In this document: positions 1 to 7,098 of the stretch, in pieces
How the letters are laid out: the number at the start of each line of letters is the position of its first letter
How positions within the stretch are numbered: the first letter of the stretch is position 1
Source of the DNA: an uncultured bacterium
GTDB taxonomy: Bacteria > Bacteroidota > Bacteroidia > Bacteroidales > Muribaculaceae
Direction: 5' to 3'
Length of the DNA: 8,014 bases
Assembly: GCA_946184715.1 (NCBI GenBank)
Contig: CAMHGU010000099.1
Coordinates: 1-8,014 of the forward strand
Program-made: the position numbers and the translations under genes
The notes under the pieces: model-generated
The model's database searches: none
What the model was told of the DNA's origin: nothing
The model's input: the letters and a program-made list of their open reading frames with translations, nothing else

Positions 1-78
1 GGTGTCGCTGCGTCTGCGCGGTTGGCGCGTCACGGTGTCGCTGCGTCTGCGCGGTTGGGGCGTCACGGTGTCGCTGCG
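1..78. repeat. 33-bp tandem repeat, 2 full copies plus a partial
   Basis: Two consecutive 33-bp units (1-33 and 34-66) differ at a single base: the C at 26 is G at 59. A third copy begins at 67 and matches for 12 bases (67-78) before diverging. Each unit starts GGTGTCGCTGCG and ends GCGTCAC. Just beyond, the 8-mer GCTGCGGC is itself tandemly doubled (73-88). The whole 1-110 stretch is about 76% G+C. The array touches the window edge, so the true copy number is unknown. The units abut without spacers, so this is not a CRISPR array. It lies in the 3' flank of lpxA. Whether it is transcribed or functional cannot be told. Confidence 0.9.
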
Positions 79-110
79 GCGCTGCGGCGGGGTGCGGCGC
101 GCGGGGATTG

Positions 111-899
111 TCAGTTGGCAATCTTGCACATGATGCCGCTGCGGGTGCCTTCGAGGAAGCTGACGATGTTCTGAATCTCGGGGCTGTCGGGCACCTGGTC
201 TTTAATCTGGTTGATGACGTCGAACACGCTGGTCTGGCCGTGGAAGAGCAGTCGGTAGGCGTTGGCGATGTGCTTCTGCACCTTTTCGCTGATGCCGAAT
301 TGCTGCATCATCGTGTAGTTGGGGCCGCCGTATTTGAGGGGACGCTCTCCGGCCACGACGTAGGGCGGGATGTCGCGTGAGAACACGCATCCGGCTTGCA
401 CCATAGCGCAGTCGCCCACACGGGTGTTGGCGTTCTGGATTACGCTGCTGGAGAATATCACGCCGTTGCCTATCTCGCAGTCGCCGGCAATCTTGGTGCC
501 GTAGCCGAGCACGTTGCGGTTGCCCACCTTGGTGTCGTGGCTGATGTGGGCGCCTTCGAGCAGGAAGTTGTCGTTGCCTATGATGGTGCGGCCGTCGCGG
601 TGGGTGCCGCGGTTGATGATGACGTTCTCGCGAATGACGTTGTTGTCGCCTATCTCCACGTAGGATTTCTCGCCGCGGAAGGCGAAGTCTTGGGGCAGGG
701 CGGCGATGACGCTACCCTGGTGCACCTTGTTGTGGCTGCCCATACGGGTGCCGTTGCATATCGACACGAAGGGGAAGATGATGCAGTTGTCGCCTATCAC
801 CACATCGTCCTCGATATACACGTAGGGGAATATCTTACAGTTGTCGCCGATGGTCGCTCCGGGCGAGATCACGGCATTGGGGCTTATTTCGCTTGCCAT
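111..899 (-). CDS. lpxA: LpxA, acyl-ACP--UDP-N-acetylglucosamine O-acyltransferase
   Basis: Cytoplasmic enzyme that transfers a 3-hydroxyacyl chain from acyl carrier protein to the 3-OH of UDP-GlcNAc, the first step of lipid A synthesis; the family acts as a homotrimer. The protein is 262 aa, the same length as E. coli LpxA. Residues about 5-180 are hexapeptide repeats ([IV]G-D-N type) of a left-handed beta-helix. Residues about 195-255 form the helical C-terminal part, with FGISEKVQKHIANAY and a family-like ending FLEGTRSGI. The motif GAHISHD (117-122) places the catalytic histidine at H121, matching E. coli H125; DIPPYV (176-181) and N194 (E. coli N198) are also kept. By eye, several other E. 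coli ligand-contact residues differ (see findings). It starts 20 bp after the efflux outer-membrane gene, so it is probably the last gene of that operon. The ATG at 899 has no strong Shine-Dalgarno, as is usual in Bacteroidetes. The family call is firm; being the cell's only LpxA is not shown. Confidence 0.93.
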   Translation of the reverse strand: MASEISPNAVISPGATIGDNCKIFPYVYIEDDVVIGDNCIIFPFVSICNGTRMGSHNKVHQGSVIAALPQDFAFRGEKSYVEIGDNNVIRENVIINRGTHRDGRTIIGNDNFLLEGAHISHDTKVGNRNVLGYGTKIAGDCEIGNGVIFSSSVIQNANTRVGDCAMVQAGCVFSRDIPPYVVAGERPLKYGGPNYTMMQQFGISEKVQKHIANAYRLLFHGQTSVFDVINQIKDQVPDSPEIQNIVSFLEGTRSGIMCKIAN

Positions 900-919
900 A
901 GTGTTACGTTGTTAGGTAG

Positions 920-2302
920 TTAGTAGGCGCCGCCGCCGAGGGCTTGGTAGAGGTTGACCACGGCTTGCATCTTGTTGAAGTCGTCGGTAGTCTTCGCGAT
1001 TTCGGCGTTGAGCAGGCTTGTTTGTGCCTGAATCACTTCGAGATAGGTGGTGTTGCTCGACGATTCCATCAGTCGGCGAGTATCCACCACGTTCTGGCGG
1101 AGCACCTCCACCTGCTTGCCGTCGAGCTTGCCTTTGGCGTCGGCCGAGTTGTACTCCACGAGGGCGTTGCTCACCTCGGAGCCGGCTTTGAAGATAGAGC
1201 TTTGCCAGGTGTTGTAGGCTTGCTCGTATTGGTACTTGGCCACCTTGAGGCCGGCCACGATTTGGCCGTGCTGGAAGATGGGCTGCACGAGGCCTGCCAC
1301 GGCGTTGAGCAGTATCTTGCCGGGGTTGACGATGGCTCCGGCGTTGTTGGTAAAGGCGCCGGTGCCGCTGATGGTGAGCTGTGGATAGAAGCGGCTGCGG
1401 GCTTGGTTGATGTTGTAGAAGCACTGAGCCAGCTGCATCTCATTGGCGTGCACGTCGGCGCGGTTGCGGAGCAGGGCCATGGGCACCCCCACGGCGAGGC
1501 TCGCCGGCAGGTATTGGTCGGCAAGCTTGCCGCGCTTGATGCCGTGGGCTTGCTGGCCCATCAGGAGCGAGAGCGAATTTTCGACGGTGCTGATCTGGCG
1601 GAGCATATCCACCTTCTGCGACTGCACGTTGTAGTAGGCCGCTTCGGCGCTTTGCACTGCCGTGGAGCGGTAGCCCACGCGGTTGTCCTTGAGGAATTTC
1701 ATCTTCTCCCACGTCTCCTTGGTGAGCTGCTCCATCTCGGTGAGAATCTCCACCTGGCGGTCGAGCATCAGCAGGGTGTAGTAGAGATTGGCGATGCCCG
1801 ACACGATGTTGGTCTTGACGGCCACCTGATAATCCTCAGCGGCGAGCAGCTGCATCTGGGTGCTGCGCTTCTGGTTGAGAAGGTTGCCGAAGATGTCAAC
1901 GTTCCAGCTGGCGGTGATTGGCACGGAATAGGTCCACGAGGCTTTAGAGCCGCCAAACGACGACACGGTGCCTTGCGGCGTGAGCGCCACCGACGGCAGG
2001 AACGACAGGCGTGCCACCTTGAGCGACTGCTCCACAATCTTGACGTTGAGAGCGGCATTGAGCAGGTCGGGGTTGTTGGCCAGGGCGGTGTCGATGAGCA
2101 CCTGGAGCTGCGGGTCGGTGAAGACCGTGCGCCACGGCAGGCGCCCTATGCTGGCGGTGTCGGTCACCGCAAGGGTGTCGGTGGCCGAGTGCGGGTCGCG
2201 CACGAGACCGCTGGTGTCAACCTCGGGGCGCTCGTAGCTCTTGTAAAGGCCGCACCCGCTCAGAAGCAGGATTGCTGCTATATATAATAAGGTATTCTTC
2301 AT
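920..2302 (-). CDS. RND efflux outer-membrane lipoprotein (OprM/NodT family)
   Basis: Outer-membrane channel of a tripartite efflux pump, expected to be a trimer that extends a long alpha-barrel into the periplasm. The 460-aa protein begins with a lipoprotein signal: hydrophobic residues 5-14, then the lipobox L14-S15-G16 before C17. Two outer-membrane-efflux (OEP) repeats follow, about 60-250 and 275-458. Family-type signatures include LPWRTVFTDPQLQ (55-67), the long coiled-coil helices at about 150-250, LLRNRADVHANEMQLA (277-292, the LLxRRPDIxxAE-type motif), RFYPQL (304-309) and TYLEVIQAQTSLLNAE (419-434). It starts 3 bp after the pump gene's stop, which points to translational coupling. 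The first codons are AT-rich (TTATTATATATA after ATG-AAG-AAT-ACC) in an otherwise GC-rich gene, which keeps the start region unstructured. The substrate cannot be inferred from this component. Confidence 0.95.
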   Translation of the reverse strand: MKNTLLYIAAILLLSGCGLYKSYERPEVDTSGLVRDPHSATDTLAVTDTASIGRLPWRTVFTDPQLQVLIDTALANNPDLLNAALNVKIVEQSLKVARLSFLPSVALTPQGTVSSFGGSKASWTYSVPITASWNVDIFGNLLNQKRSTQMQLLAAEDYQVAVKTNIVSGIANLYYTLLMLDRQVEILTEMEQLTKETWEKMKFLKDNRVGYRSTAVQSAEAAYYNVQSQKVDMLRQISTVENSLSLLMGQQAHGIKRGKLADQYLPASLAVGVPMALLRNRADVHANEMQLAQCFYNINQARSRFYPQLTISGTGAFTNNAGAIVNPGKILLNAVAGLVQPIFQHGQIVAGLKVAKYQYEQAYNTWQSSIFKAGSEVSNALVEYNSADAKGKLDGKQVEVLRQNVVDTRRLMESSSNTTYLEVIQAQTSLLNAEIAKTTDDFNKMQAVVNLYQALGGGAY

Positions 2303-2305
2303 AGT

Positions 2306-5300
2306 TTACTCTTCGAGTTTATATTCTTCGGGTACTGAGTTGGCATACTGCTGCAGCTCGGCGGCCACTTCGGGATTCTCCTCGTCTTCAAATTTCAGCG
2401 GGGTTATCTTCTCCTGGATAGCCTGGAAGATGACGAAGAGCACCGGCACGATGAAGAGCTGGAGTATGGTGCCGAGGAGCATACCGCCCACGGCTGCGGC
2501 GCCGAGTGTCTGGTTACCGTTCTTGCCTACACCCGAGGCGAACATCATGGGGAGCAGACCGATAACCATAGCGAGCGAGGTCATCAAGATAGGACGCAGA
2601 CGGGCGGCCGAGCCGAGCACTGCCGACCACGAGAGGGCCATACCGGTCTGGCGGCGCTCAATGGCGTACTGCACAATGAGGATGGCGTTCTTGGCCAGAA
2701 GTCCGATAAGCATGATGAGCGAAATCTGCATATAGATGTCATTGGCGTGGCCGAAGAGCTGTGTGAACAGGAACGCTCCGGCAAGACCGAACGGCACGGA
2801 GAGCACTACGGCCAGCGGCAGAATGTAGCTCTCGTACTGCGCCGAAAGGATGAGGTAGATGAAGAGGAAGCAGAGCACGAAAATCATTGCCGTGGAGCTG
2901 CTCGACTGGGCCTCGGAGCGCGTCAGGCCCGAGAATTCGTAGGCGTAGCCGTCGGGCAGATAGTCGGCGGCCACCTCTTCGATTGCCTTGATGGCCTGGC
3001 CCGAGGAGTAGCCGTCGGCCACGTTACAGTTCACGTTGATGGAGGTGAAGAGGTTGAAGCGGTTCACGCTCGACGGGCCGTAGATGCGGTCAACCGAGCA
3101 GTACTCCAGTATGGGCGACATCCCGGCGGAGGTGCGCACGTAGATGTTGCTCAGCGACGCCGGCGTCATTCGGCTCTCCACTTCGCCTTGTATCATCACG
3201 CGATAGAGCTTGCCGTAGGAGTTGAAGTTGGACGCGTACATACCGCCGTAGTAGCCTTGTAGCGTGCTCAATATCACCGCCGGCGAGATGCCTGACTGCT
3301 TACACTTGGCCACGTCAACATTTACCATATACTGCGGATAGCTGGGGTTGTACGACGTCATGGCAAGCGAAATCTCGGGGCGCTTGTTAAGCTCGGCAAG
3401 GTAATCCTTGGTCACTTGGAAGAAGCGGTTGAGGTCGCCGCCGGTCTTGTCCTGCATCACGAGCGAGATACCGTTGTTGGCCGAGAAGCCCGGAATCATA
3501 GGCGGCGCGAAGGCCAAGATCTGGGCGTCCTTGATGGAGGCCGTCTGCTTGTAGATCATACCGAGCACCGAGCGGGCCGAGAGCGGCTCCACAAAGAATC
3601 GGTAGATGCCGTCGCCTTCCCACAGGCCCGAGAGCTTGTACCAGAAACCGCCGGTACGCTCCTCAAAGGGCTTGAGCTTCACGATAAATGTGGCCTGGTC
3701 GCTACCGGCGGCGCCGATGAAGTTGTAGCCCTGAATCTGCTCGCGGCTGTGAACCGCCGGGTTGTTGGCAAGCATAGAGTCAACTTGCGCTATCACCTGC
3801 TGGGTGCGGGCCACACTCGTGGCCGGCGGCATGCTGATGGTACAGAATACCATGCCGGTGTCCTCATCGGGCACAAGGCCGGTCTTGGTGGTACTCATCG
3901 TCACCACGAGGGCGGCGATGCCGGCCAGCACGATTATTGAGGCGAGAATGGGCTTGCGCACAAACTTCTCGAGAATCTTCTTGTACTTGTCGGTTGTGGA
4001 GTCGAAGGCCGTATTGAACGACTGGTGGAACCGCTCCACGCGGCTCATCTTGCGCTCGTGCCCTTCAGCGTCGTGGGGCTTGAGGAACACGGCACACAGC
4101 GCCGGCGACAGCGTCAAGGCGTTAAGCGCCGAGATGATAATCGACACAGCCATCGTCACACCAAACTCGCGGTAGAACGTACCCGACGTGCCGCCCATAA
4201 ACGATACGGGCACAAACACCGCCGCCATCACGAGCGTGATGGAGATGATGGCGCCCGAGATTTCGTTCATCGCGTCGATTGAAGCGGTGAGCGAGCTCTT
4301 GTAGCCTTGGTCGAGCTTGGCGTGCACCGCCTCTACCACCACGATGGCGTCATCGACCACAATGGCGATGGCAAGCAGCAGGGCCGAGAGGGTGAGAAGG
4401 TTGACCGAGAAGCCTATAATCTTAAGGAAGAAGAACGTACCGATAAGCGACACGGGCACCGCGATAAGCGGGATGAGCGTGGAGCGCATATCCTGCAGGA
4501 ACACATACACCACGATAAACACCAGCAACAGCGTCAGGAAGAGCGTGAATACCACCTCTTCGATAGCGGCGTAGAGGAACTCGGTCACGTCGTAGTTGAT
4601 GTCATAGACGATACCCGGAGGGAAGCTCTTGGCCTGCTTCTCAATCTCGGCCTTGACGGCGGTGGCAATCTCGTTGGCGTTGGAGCCGGCCACCTGCATC
4701 ACCATAGCCATAATCGACGGGCGGTTGTTGTTCTTCATCGACACGCTGTACATCAAGCCGCCCAGCTCTATTTTGGCCACGTCCTTGAGGCGGAGCGTCT
4801 GGCCTTGCTGGTCGCTGCTGATGATGATGTTGCCAAATTCTTCAGCGGTCTTCAAGCGGCCGGTGTAGCGCATCGAGTACTCAAAGGCCACGTTGGCGCG
4901 CTCGCCGAAGGAACCGGGCGACGCCTCGATGTTCTGCTCGGCAAGCACGGCCGTGATGTCGGAAGGCATAAGGTTGTACTGCTTCATCACGTCGGGCTTG
5001 AGCCAGATACGCATCGAGTAGGTCTTCATACCCGGCGACATCACATCGCCTACGCCCTGAATACGCTTCATCGCGGGGATGATGTTGATATCGGAGTAGT
5101 TGGTGAGGAACTCGTCGTCGTAGCGCCCGTCGGGCGAGGAGAGCGAGAACATTATCACCTGGGAGGTTTGGCGCTTGGTCACCGTCACACCCACGCGCGT
5201 CACCTCGGCGGGCAGCAACGCCTGGGCCTGGCTGACGCGGTTCTGCACGTTGACCGCACACATATCGGGGTCGATGCCTTGCTTGAAATATACGGTGATG

Positions 5301-5569
5301 GAGGCGCTACCGTTGTTGTCGGCGGTCGACATAATGTAGTCCATACCTTCCACACCGTTGATGCTCTCCTCAAGCGGGGCGAGCACGGAGTTCATCACGG
5401 TGATGGCGTCGGCGCCTTGATAGGTGGTGCGCACGCTGATCGTCGGCGGCGCAATGTCGGGGTACTGCTCAATAGGGAGGGTGAGCAGCCCTATAAAGCC
5501 CAGTATCACGATGACGATTGAAATCACCGTGGAGAGCACCGGGCGCTTTATGAAATTGGTAAATGTCAT
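2306..5569 (-). CDS. RND multidrug-type efflux pump, inner-membrane permease (AcrB/MexB, HAE-1 family)
   Basis: Proton-driven inner-membrane pump that takes substrates from the periplasm or membrane and passes them to the outer-membrane channel. At 1087 aa it is slightly longer than E. coli AcrB (1049). TM1 lies at about 10-30, followed by a large periplasmic loop (about 31-335). TM helices 2-6 lie at about 336-495, a second periplasmic loop runs from about 560 to 890, and TM helices 8-12 from about 893 to 1052. The proton-relay residues are intact: D406-D407 in TM4 (IVVDDAIVVVE) and K960 in TM10 (GLLAKNAILIVQYA), with R990 and T997 in RLRPILMTS matching E. coli R971 and T978. The N-terminus MTFTNFIKRPVLS is typical. 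Compared with AcrB there are about 20 extra residues near 641-665 (GFWYKLSGLWEGDG) and an acidic cytoplasmic tail (about 1057-1087). The two large soluble loops and IVVDDAIVVVE fit drug-type HAE-1 pumps rather than metal-type HME pumps; the actual substrate is unknown. Confidence 0.97.
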   Translation of the reverse strand: MTFTNFIKRPVLSTVISIVIVILGFIGLLTLPIEQYPDIAPPTISVRTTYQGADAITVMNSVLAPLEESINGVEGMDYIMSTADNNGSASITVYFKQGIDPDMCAVNVQNRVSQAQALLPAEVTRVGVTVTKRQTSQVIMFSLSSPDGRYDDEFLTNYSDINIIPAMKRIQGVGDVMSPGMKTYSMRIWLKPDVMKQYNLMPSDITAVLAEQNIEASPGSFGERANVAFEYSMRYTGRLKTAEEFGNIIISSDQQGQTLRLKDVAKIELGGLMYSVSMKNNNRPSIMAMVMQVAGSNANEIATAVKAEIEKQAKSFPPGIVYDINYDVTEFLYAAIEEVVFTLFLTLLLVFIVVYVFLQDMRSTLIPLIAVPVSLIGTFFFLKIIGFSVNLLTLSALLLAIAIVVDDAIVVVEAVHAKLDQGYKSSLTASIDAMNEISGAIISITLVMAAVFVPVSFMGGTSGTFYREFGVTMAVSIIISALNALTLSPALCAVFLKPHDAEGHERKMSRVERFHQSFNTAFDSTTDKYKKILEKFVRKPILASIIVLAGIAALVVTMSTTKTGLVPDEDTGMVFCTISMPPATSVARTQQVIAQVDSMLANNPAVHSREQIQGYNFIGAAGSDQATFIVKLKPFEERTGGFWYKLSGLWEGDGIYRFFVEPLSARSVLGMIYKQTASIKDAQILAFAPPMIPGFSANNGISLVMQDKTGGDLNRFFQVTKDYLAELNKRPEISLAMTSYNPSYPQYMVNVDVAKCKQSGISPAVILSTLQGYYGGMYASNFNSYGKLYRVMIQGEVESRMTPASLSNIYVRTSAGMSPILEYCSVDRIYGPSSVNRFNLFTSINVNCNVADGYSSGQAIKAIEEVAADYLPDGYAYEFSGLTRSEAQSSSSTAMIFVLCFLFIYLILSAQYESYILPLAVVLSVPFGLAGAFLFTQLFGHANDIYMQISLIMLIGLLAKNAILIVQYAIERRQTGMALSWSAVLGSAARLRPILMTSLAMVIGLLPMMFASGVGKNGNQTLGAAAVGGMLLGTILQLFIVPVLFVIFQAIQEKITPLKFEDEENPEVAAELQQYANSVPEEYKLEE

Positions 5570-5609
5570 AGTCGTCTATCTATTGTCTGATGATATTGGC
5601 GCCGTGGGG

Positions 5610-6848
5610 TTATTTCTTCTCTTCGGCTTTCTTGTCGTCCTTCTTCTCGTCGCTCTGCGACTTGCCGCTCATAGCGTCGATGAAGCCTTTGGCGGTGCTT
5701 TGGTTGGAGCTTAGCTCTATGGCTTCGGTGATCTTCTGCTGATAGCGCTCCTCGGTGATGGGCGTAATCTGCATTCCGTCGCTGAGCTTGGTGATGCCGT
5801 TGGTGACGAAGCGGTCGCCCTCTTTGAGGCCGGAGGTTACCACGTAGTTGGTGCCGTCGTTCTGCGAGTCGACGGTGATCTCGGTGTATTTCACCTTGTT
5901 GTCGGCGCCGAGCACATACACGAATCGCTTATCCTGCACCTCGCTCACCGCGCTTTGCGGGATGAGGATGGCCGCGGCGTTGTCGTGGGGTATCATCACC
6001 ACTGCCGAGGCGCCGCTCTTGAGGATGTGGTTGGGGTTGGCGAATTGGGCGATGAGCTGCACGCTGCCGGTGCGTGCATCGACCACGCCGCTGGCTTTGG
6101 TCACCTTGCCGGTGATGTCGTAGAGGGTGCCGTCGGCGAGCTGCAGCTTCACGGGTGGCATCTTGGCGATGGCGCCGTTGAGGCCGCCGGCGTCCTTCGA
6201 CAGCTCAAGGGCCATCTTCTCGGTGATGGAGAAGTAGGCTTCGATGGTGCTGGCGTCGGATACGGTGGTCAGCGTGTTGGCCGCGCTCACGAGGGTGCCG
6301 CGCTTGAAGGGTAGGGTGCCCACCACGCCTGAGGCGGGGCTCTTCACGTAGCAGAAGCTGAGGGTCTCGCGAGCCGAGGCCAGTGCGGCCTGTGCTTGTG
6401 CTAAGGTGGCCTGCGCGCTCTCGTAGGTGTTGGCTGCCGATTGCAGCTCAAATTCACCTATCACGTTGTTGGCGTGGAGGTTCTTGGAGTTCTCATATTG
6501 GAGCTTGGCGGTGTTGCACTGCGCTACGGCTGTATTCACAGCGGCTTGGGCCTGGCGCACCGCGGCTTGATAAGTGGCGTTGTCGAGCACGAAGAGCACT
6601 TGTCCGGCGCTCACGCGCTGGCCTTCGCTTACATTCACCTGAACGAGAAACCCTTGCACCTTGGGATGTATCTCTACGTCTTGCACACCCTTGAGCGAGG
6701 CCGGGTAGGTGGCTTGCGATGTGGCGCTTTGGGTGGCAACGGTGCGAACGGGATACTCGTCGTCGCCGAATTTCATCTGGCCGCTGCCGCCACACGAGGC
6801 GAGCAGGGCTGTGAGGGCAATCGTTAATGCTAAATTGGTTGCTTTCAT
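5610..6848 (-). CDS. RND efflux periplasmic adaptor lipoprotein (AcrA/MexA family)
   Basis: Membrane-fusion protein that links the inner-membrane pump to the outer-membrane channel. It is 412 aa. The signal peptide (1-18) ends in the lipobox L16-A17-S18 before C19, so the mature protein is probably lipid-anchored. The order of parts is typical. The first half of the lipoyl/barrel-sandwich domain is near 55-90 (VEIHPKVQGFLVQVNVSEG, 58-76). An Ala/Gln-rich alpha-hairpin follows at about 92-165. The returning lipoyl half is SPASGVVGTLPFKRGTLVS (170-188). A beta-barrel (about 200-290) and a membrane-proximal domain (about 292-365, with ILIPQSAV) complete it. The last 17 or so residues are almost all Lys, Glu, Asp and Ser, a charged tail not needed for the fold. 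It is the first gene of the operon; the pump gene starts 40 bp downstream. The ATG at 6848 is chosen because it opens directly onto the signal peptide. Confidence 0.96.
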   Translation of the reverse strand: MKATNLALTIALTALLASCGGSGQMKFGDDEYPVRTVATQSATSQATYPASLKGVQDVEIHPKVQGFLVQVNVSEGQRVSAGQVLFVLDNATYQAAVRQAQAAVNTAVAQCNTAKLQYENSKNLHANNVIGEFELQSAANTYESAQATLAQAQAALASARETLSFCYVKSPASGVVGTLPFKRGTLVSAANTLTTVSDASTIEAYFSITEKMALELSKDAGGLNGAIAKMPPVKLQLADGTLYDITGKVTKASGVVDARTGSVQLIAQFANPNHILKSGASAVVMIPHDNAAAILIPQSAVSEVQDKRFVYVLGADNKVKYTEITVDSQNDGTNYVVTSGLKEGDRFVTNGITKLSDGMQITPITEERYQQKITEAIELSSNQSTAKGFIDAMSGKSQSDEKKDDKKAEEKK

Positions 6849-6885
6849 CTATTGAAAATTTAGTTCGTTTATTTCTGATTCATTG

Positions 6886-6896
6886 GCCCGTAGGGC
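6886..6896. repeat. Short inverted repeat in the efflux-operon leader
   Basis: GCCC (6886-6889) and GGGC (6893-6896) flank GTA. The repeat lies in the presumed 5' leader about 40 bp before the adaptor start and could form a short GC hairpin. The same arms recur at 7002-7015. No ribosome-binding sequence is masked by it, and no known riboswitch is recognised. Confidence 0.3.
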
Positions 6897-6901
6897 GCTG
6901 T

Positions 6902-6940
6902 GTTGACGCGTCGCGTGGTCGCCTGAGCGATGGTTGACGC
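6902..6940. repeat. Direct repeat GTTGACGC, two copies 31 bp apart
   Basis: GTTGACGC occurs at 6902-6909 and again at 6933-6940, in the leader of the efflux operon. The first copy extends into the palindrome GACGCGTC (6905-6912). The repeats could be binding sites for a regulator or leftovers of a dispersed repeat; the spacing is close to three helical turns. Confidence 0.35.
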
Positions 6941-6944
6941 TGAT

Positions 6945-6958
6945 GCCTATTTTTAGGC
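6945..6958. promoter_or_regulatory. Inverted repeat at the predicted efflux-operon start site (possible operator)
   Basis: GCCTA (6945-6949) and TAGGC (6954-6958) are perfect inverted arms around TTTT. They lie immediately downstream of the minus-strand -7 element, overlapping the predicted start of transcription. A repressor bound here would block the promoter; alternatively it forms a small hairpin at the extreme 5' end of the mRNA. The arms are only 5 bp, so chance is possible. Confidence 0.35.
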
Positions 6959-6961
6959 CAG

Positions 6962-6969
6962 CAAAATTA
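6962..6969 (-). promoter_or_regulatory. Putative -7 element of the efflux operon promoter
   Basis: On the minus strand the sequence reads TAATTTTG followed by C, an exact match to the Bacteroidetes -7 consensus TAnnTTTG. Transcription would begin near 6955, giving a leader of roughly 105 nt before the ATG at 6848. No TTTG -33 element is visible 19-21 bases upstream, so the assignment rests on the -7 box and its position. Confidence 0.5.
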
Positions 6970-7001
6970 GCAATAAATCTCCATTTTTCGCTCTATCCGG
7001 A

Positions 7002-7021
7002 GCCCTTAATCGGGCGTTTTT
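7002..7021 (+). terminator. Weak terminator-like hairpin with T-run in the divergent intergenic region
   Basis: GCCC (7002-7005) and GGGC (7012-7015) flank TTAATC and are followed by G and then TTTTT (7017-7021). The form resembles a factor-independent terminator reading rightwards, but the stem is only 4 bp. No plus-strand gene precedes it within the window, and it lies upstream of the acyltransferase promoter. It may instead insulate the acyltransferase from antisense transcription, or be a regulator site. Confidence 0.2.
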
Positions 7022-7098
7022 CACATTATTTAGGGAAAATCGCCACTATGTGGGTAAGCCATCGCAGCGCGGGTGGGGGAATATTTGACGATATTTTG

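Larger units (their letters stand above)
111..6969 (-). other. Probable four-gene transcription unit: adaptor, pump, outer-membrane channel, lpxA
   Basis: Four same-strand genes follow each other with gaps of 40, 3 and 20 bp, and I see no hairpin-plus-T-run terminator in any gap. The only promoter-like octamer in the expected position is upstream of the adaptor gene. This supports co-transcription of lpxA with the pump, but an internal promoter within the pump or channel genes serving lpxA cannot be excluded by reading. Confidence 0.7.

Noticed and set aside
1..78. CRISPR array
   Set aside because: The 33-bp units are adjacent with no spacers between them, and no cas gene is in the window.
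2..133. A plus-strand frame through the tandem repeat ending at TGA 131-133, possibly the tail of a gene entering from the left
   Set aside because: All plus frames are open across the repeat because of its composition. The Arg/Leu/Gly-rich peptide has no family features and would overlap lpxA, so a gene is not supported without sequence further left.
944..2287. A 447-codon plus-strand open frame antisense to the outer-membrane efflux gene
   Set aside because: It is the mirror of a clear efflux lipoprotein gene. Its translation is rich in His, Val, Gly and Leu with no domain pattern, as expected opposite a GC-rich coding frame.
4307..5521. A 404-codon plus-strand open frame antisense to the pump gene
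   Set aside because: It lies opposite the well-conserved N-terminal half of the AcrB-type pump. Its His/Arg/Asp-rich translation resembles no protein family and has no promoter or ribosome-binding context.
6849..6866. A second TAnnTTT-like box just before the adaptor start (TAAATTTT on the minus strand)
   Set aside because: It lacks the final G and would start transcription almost at the ATG, leaving essentially no leader.
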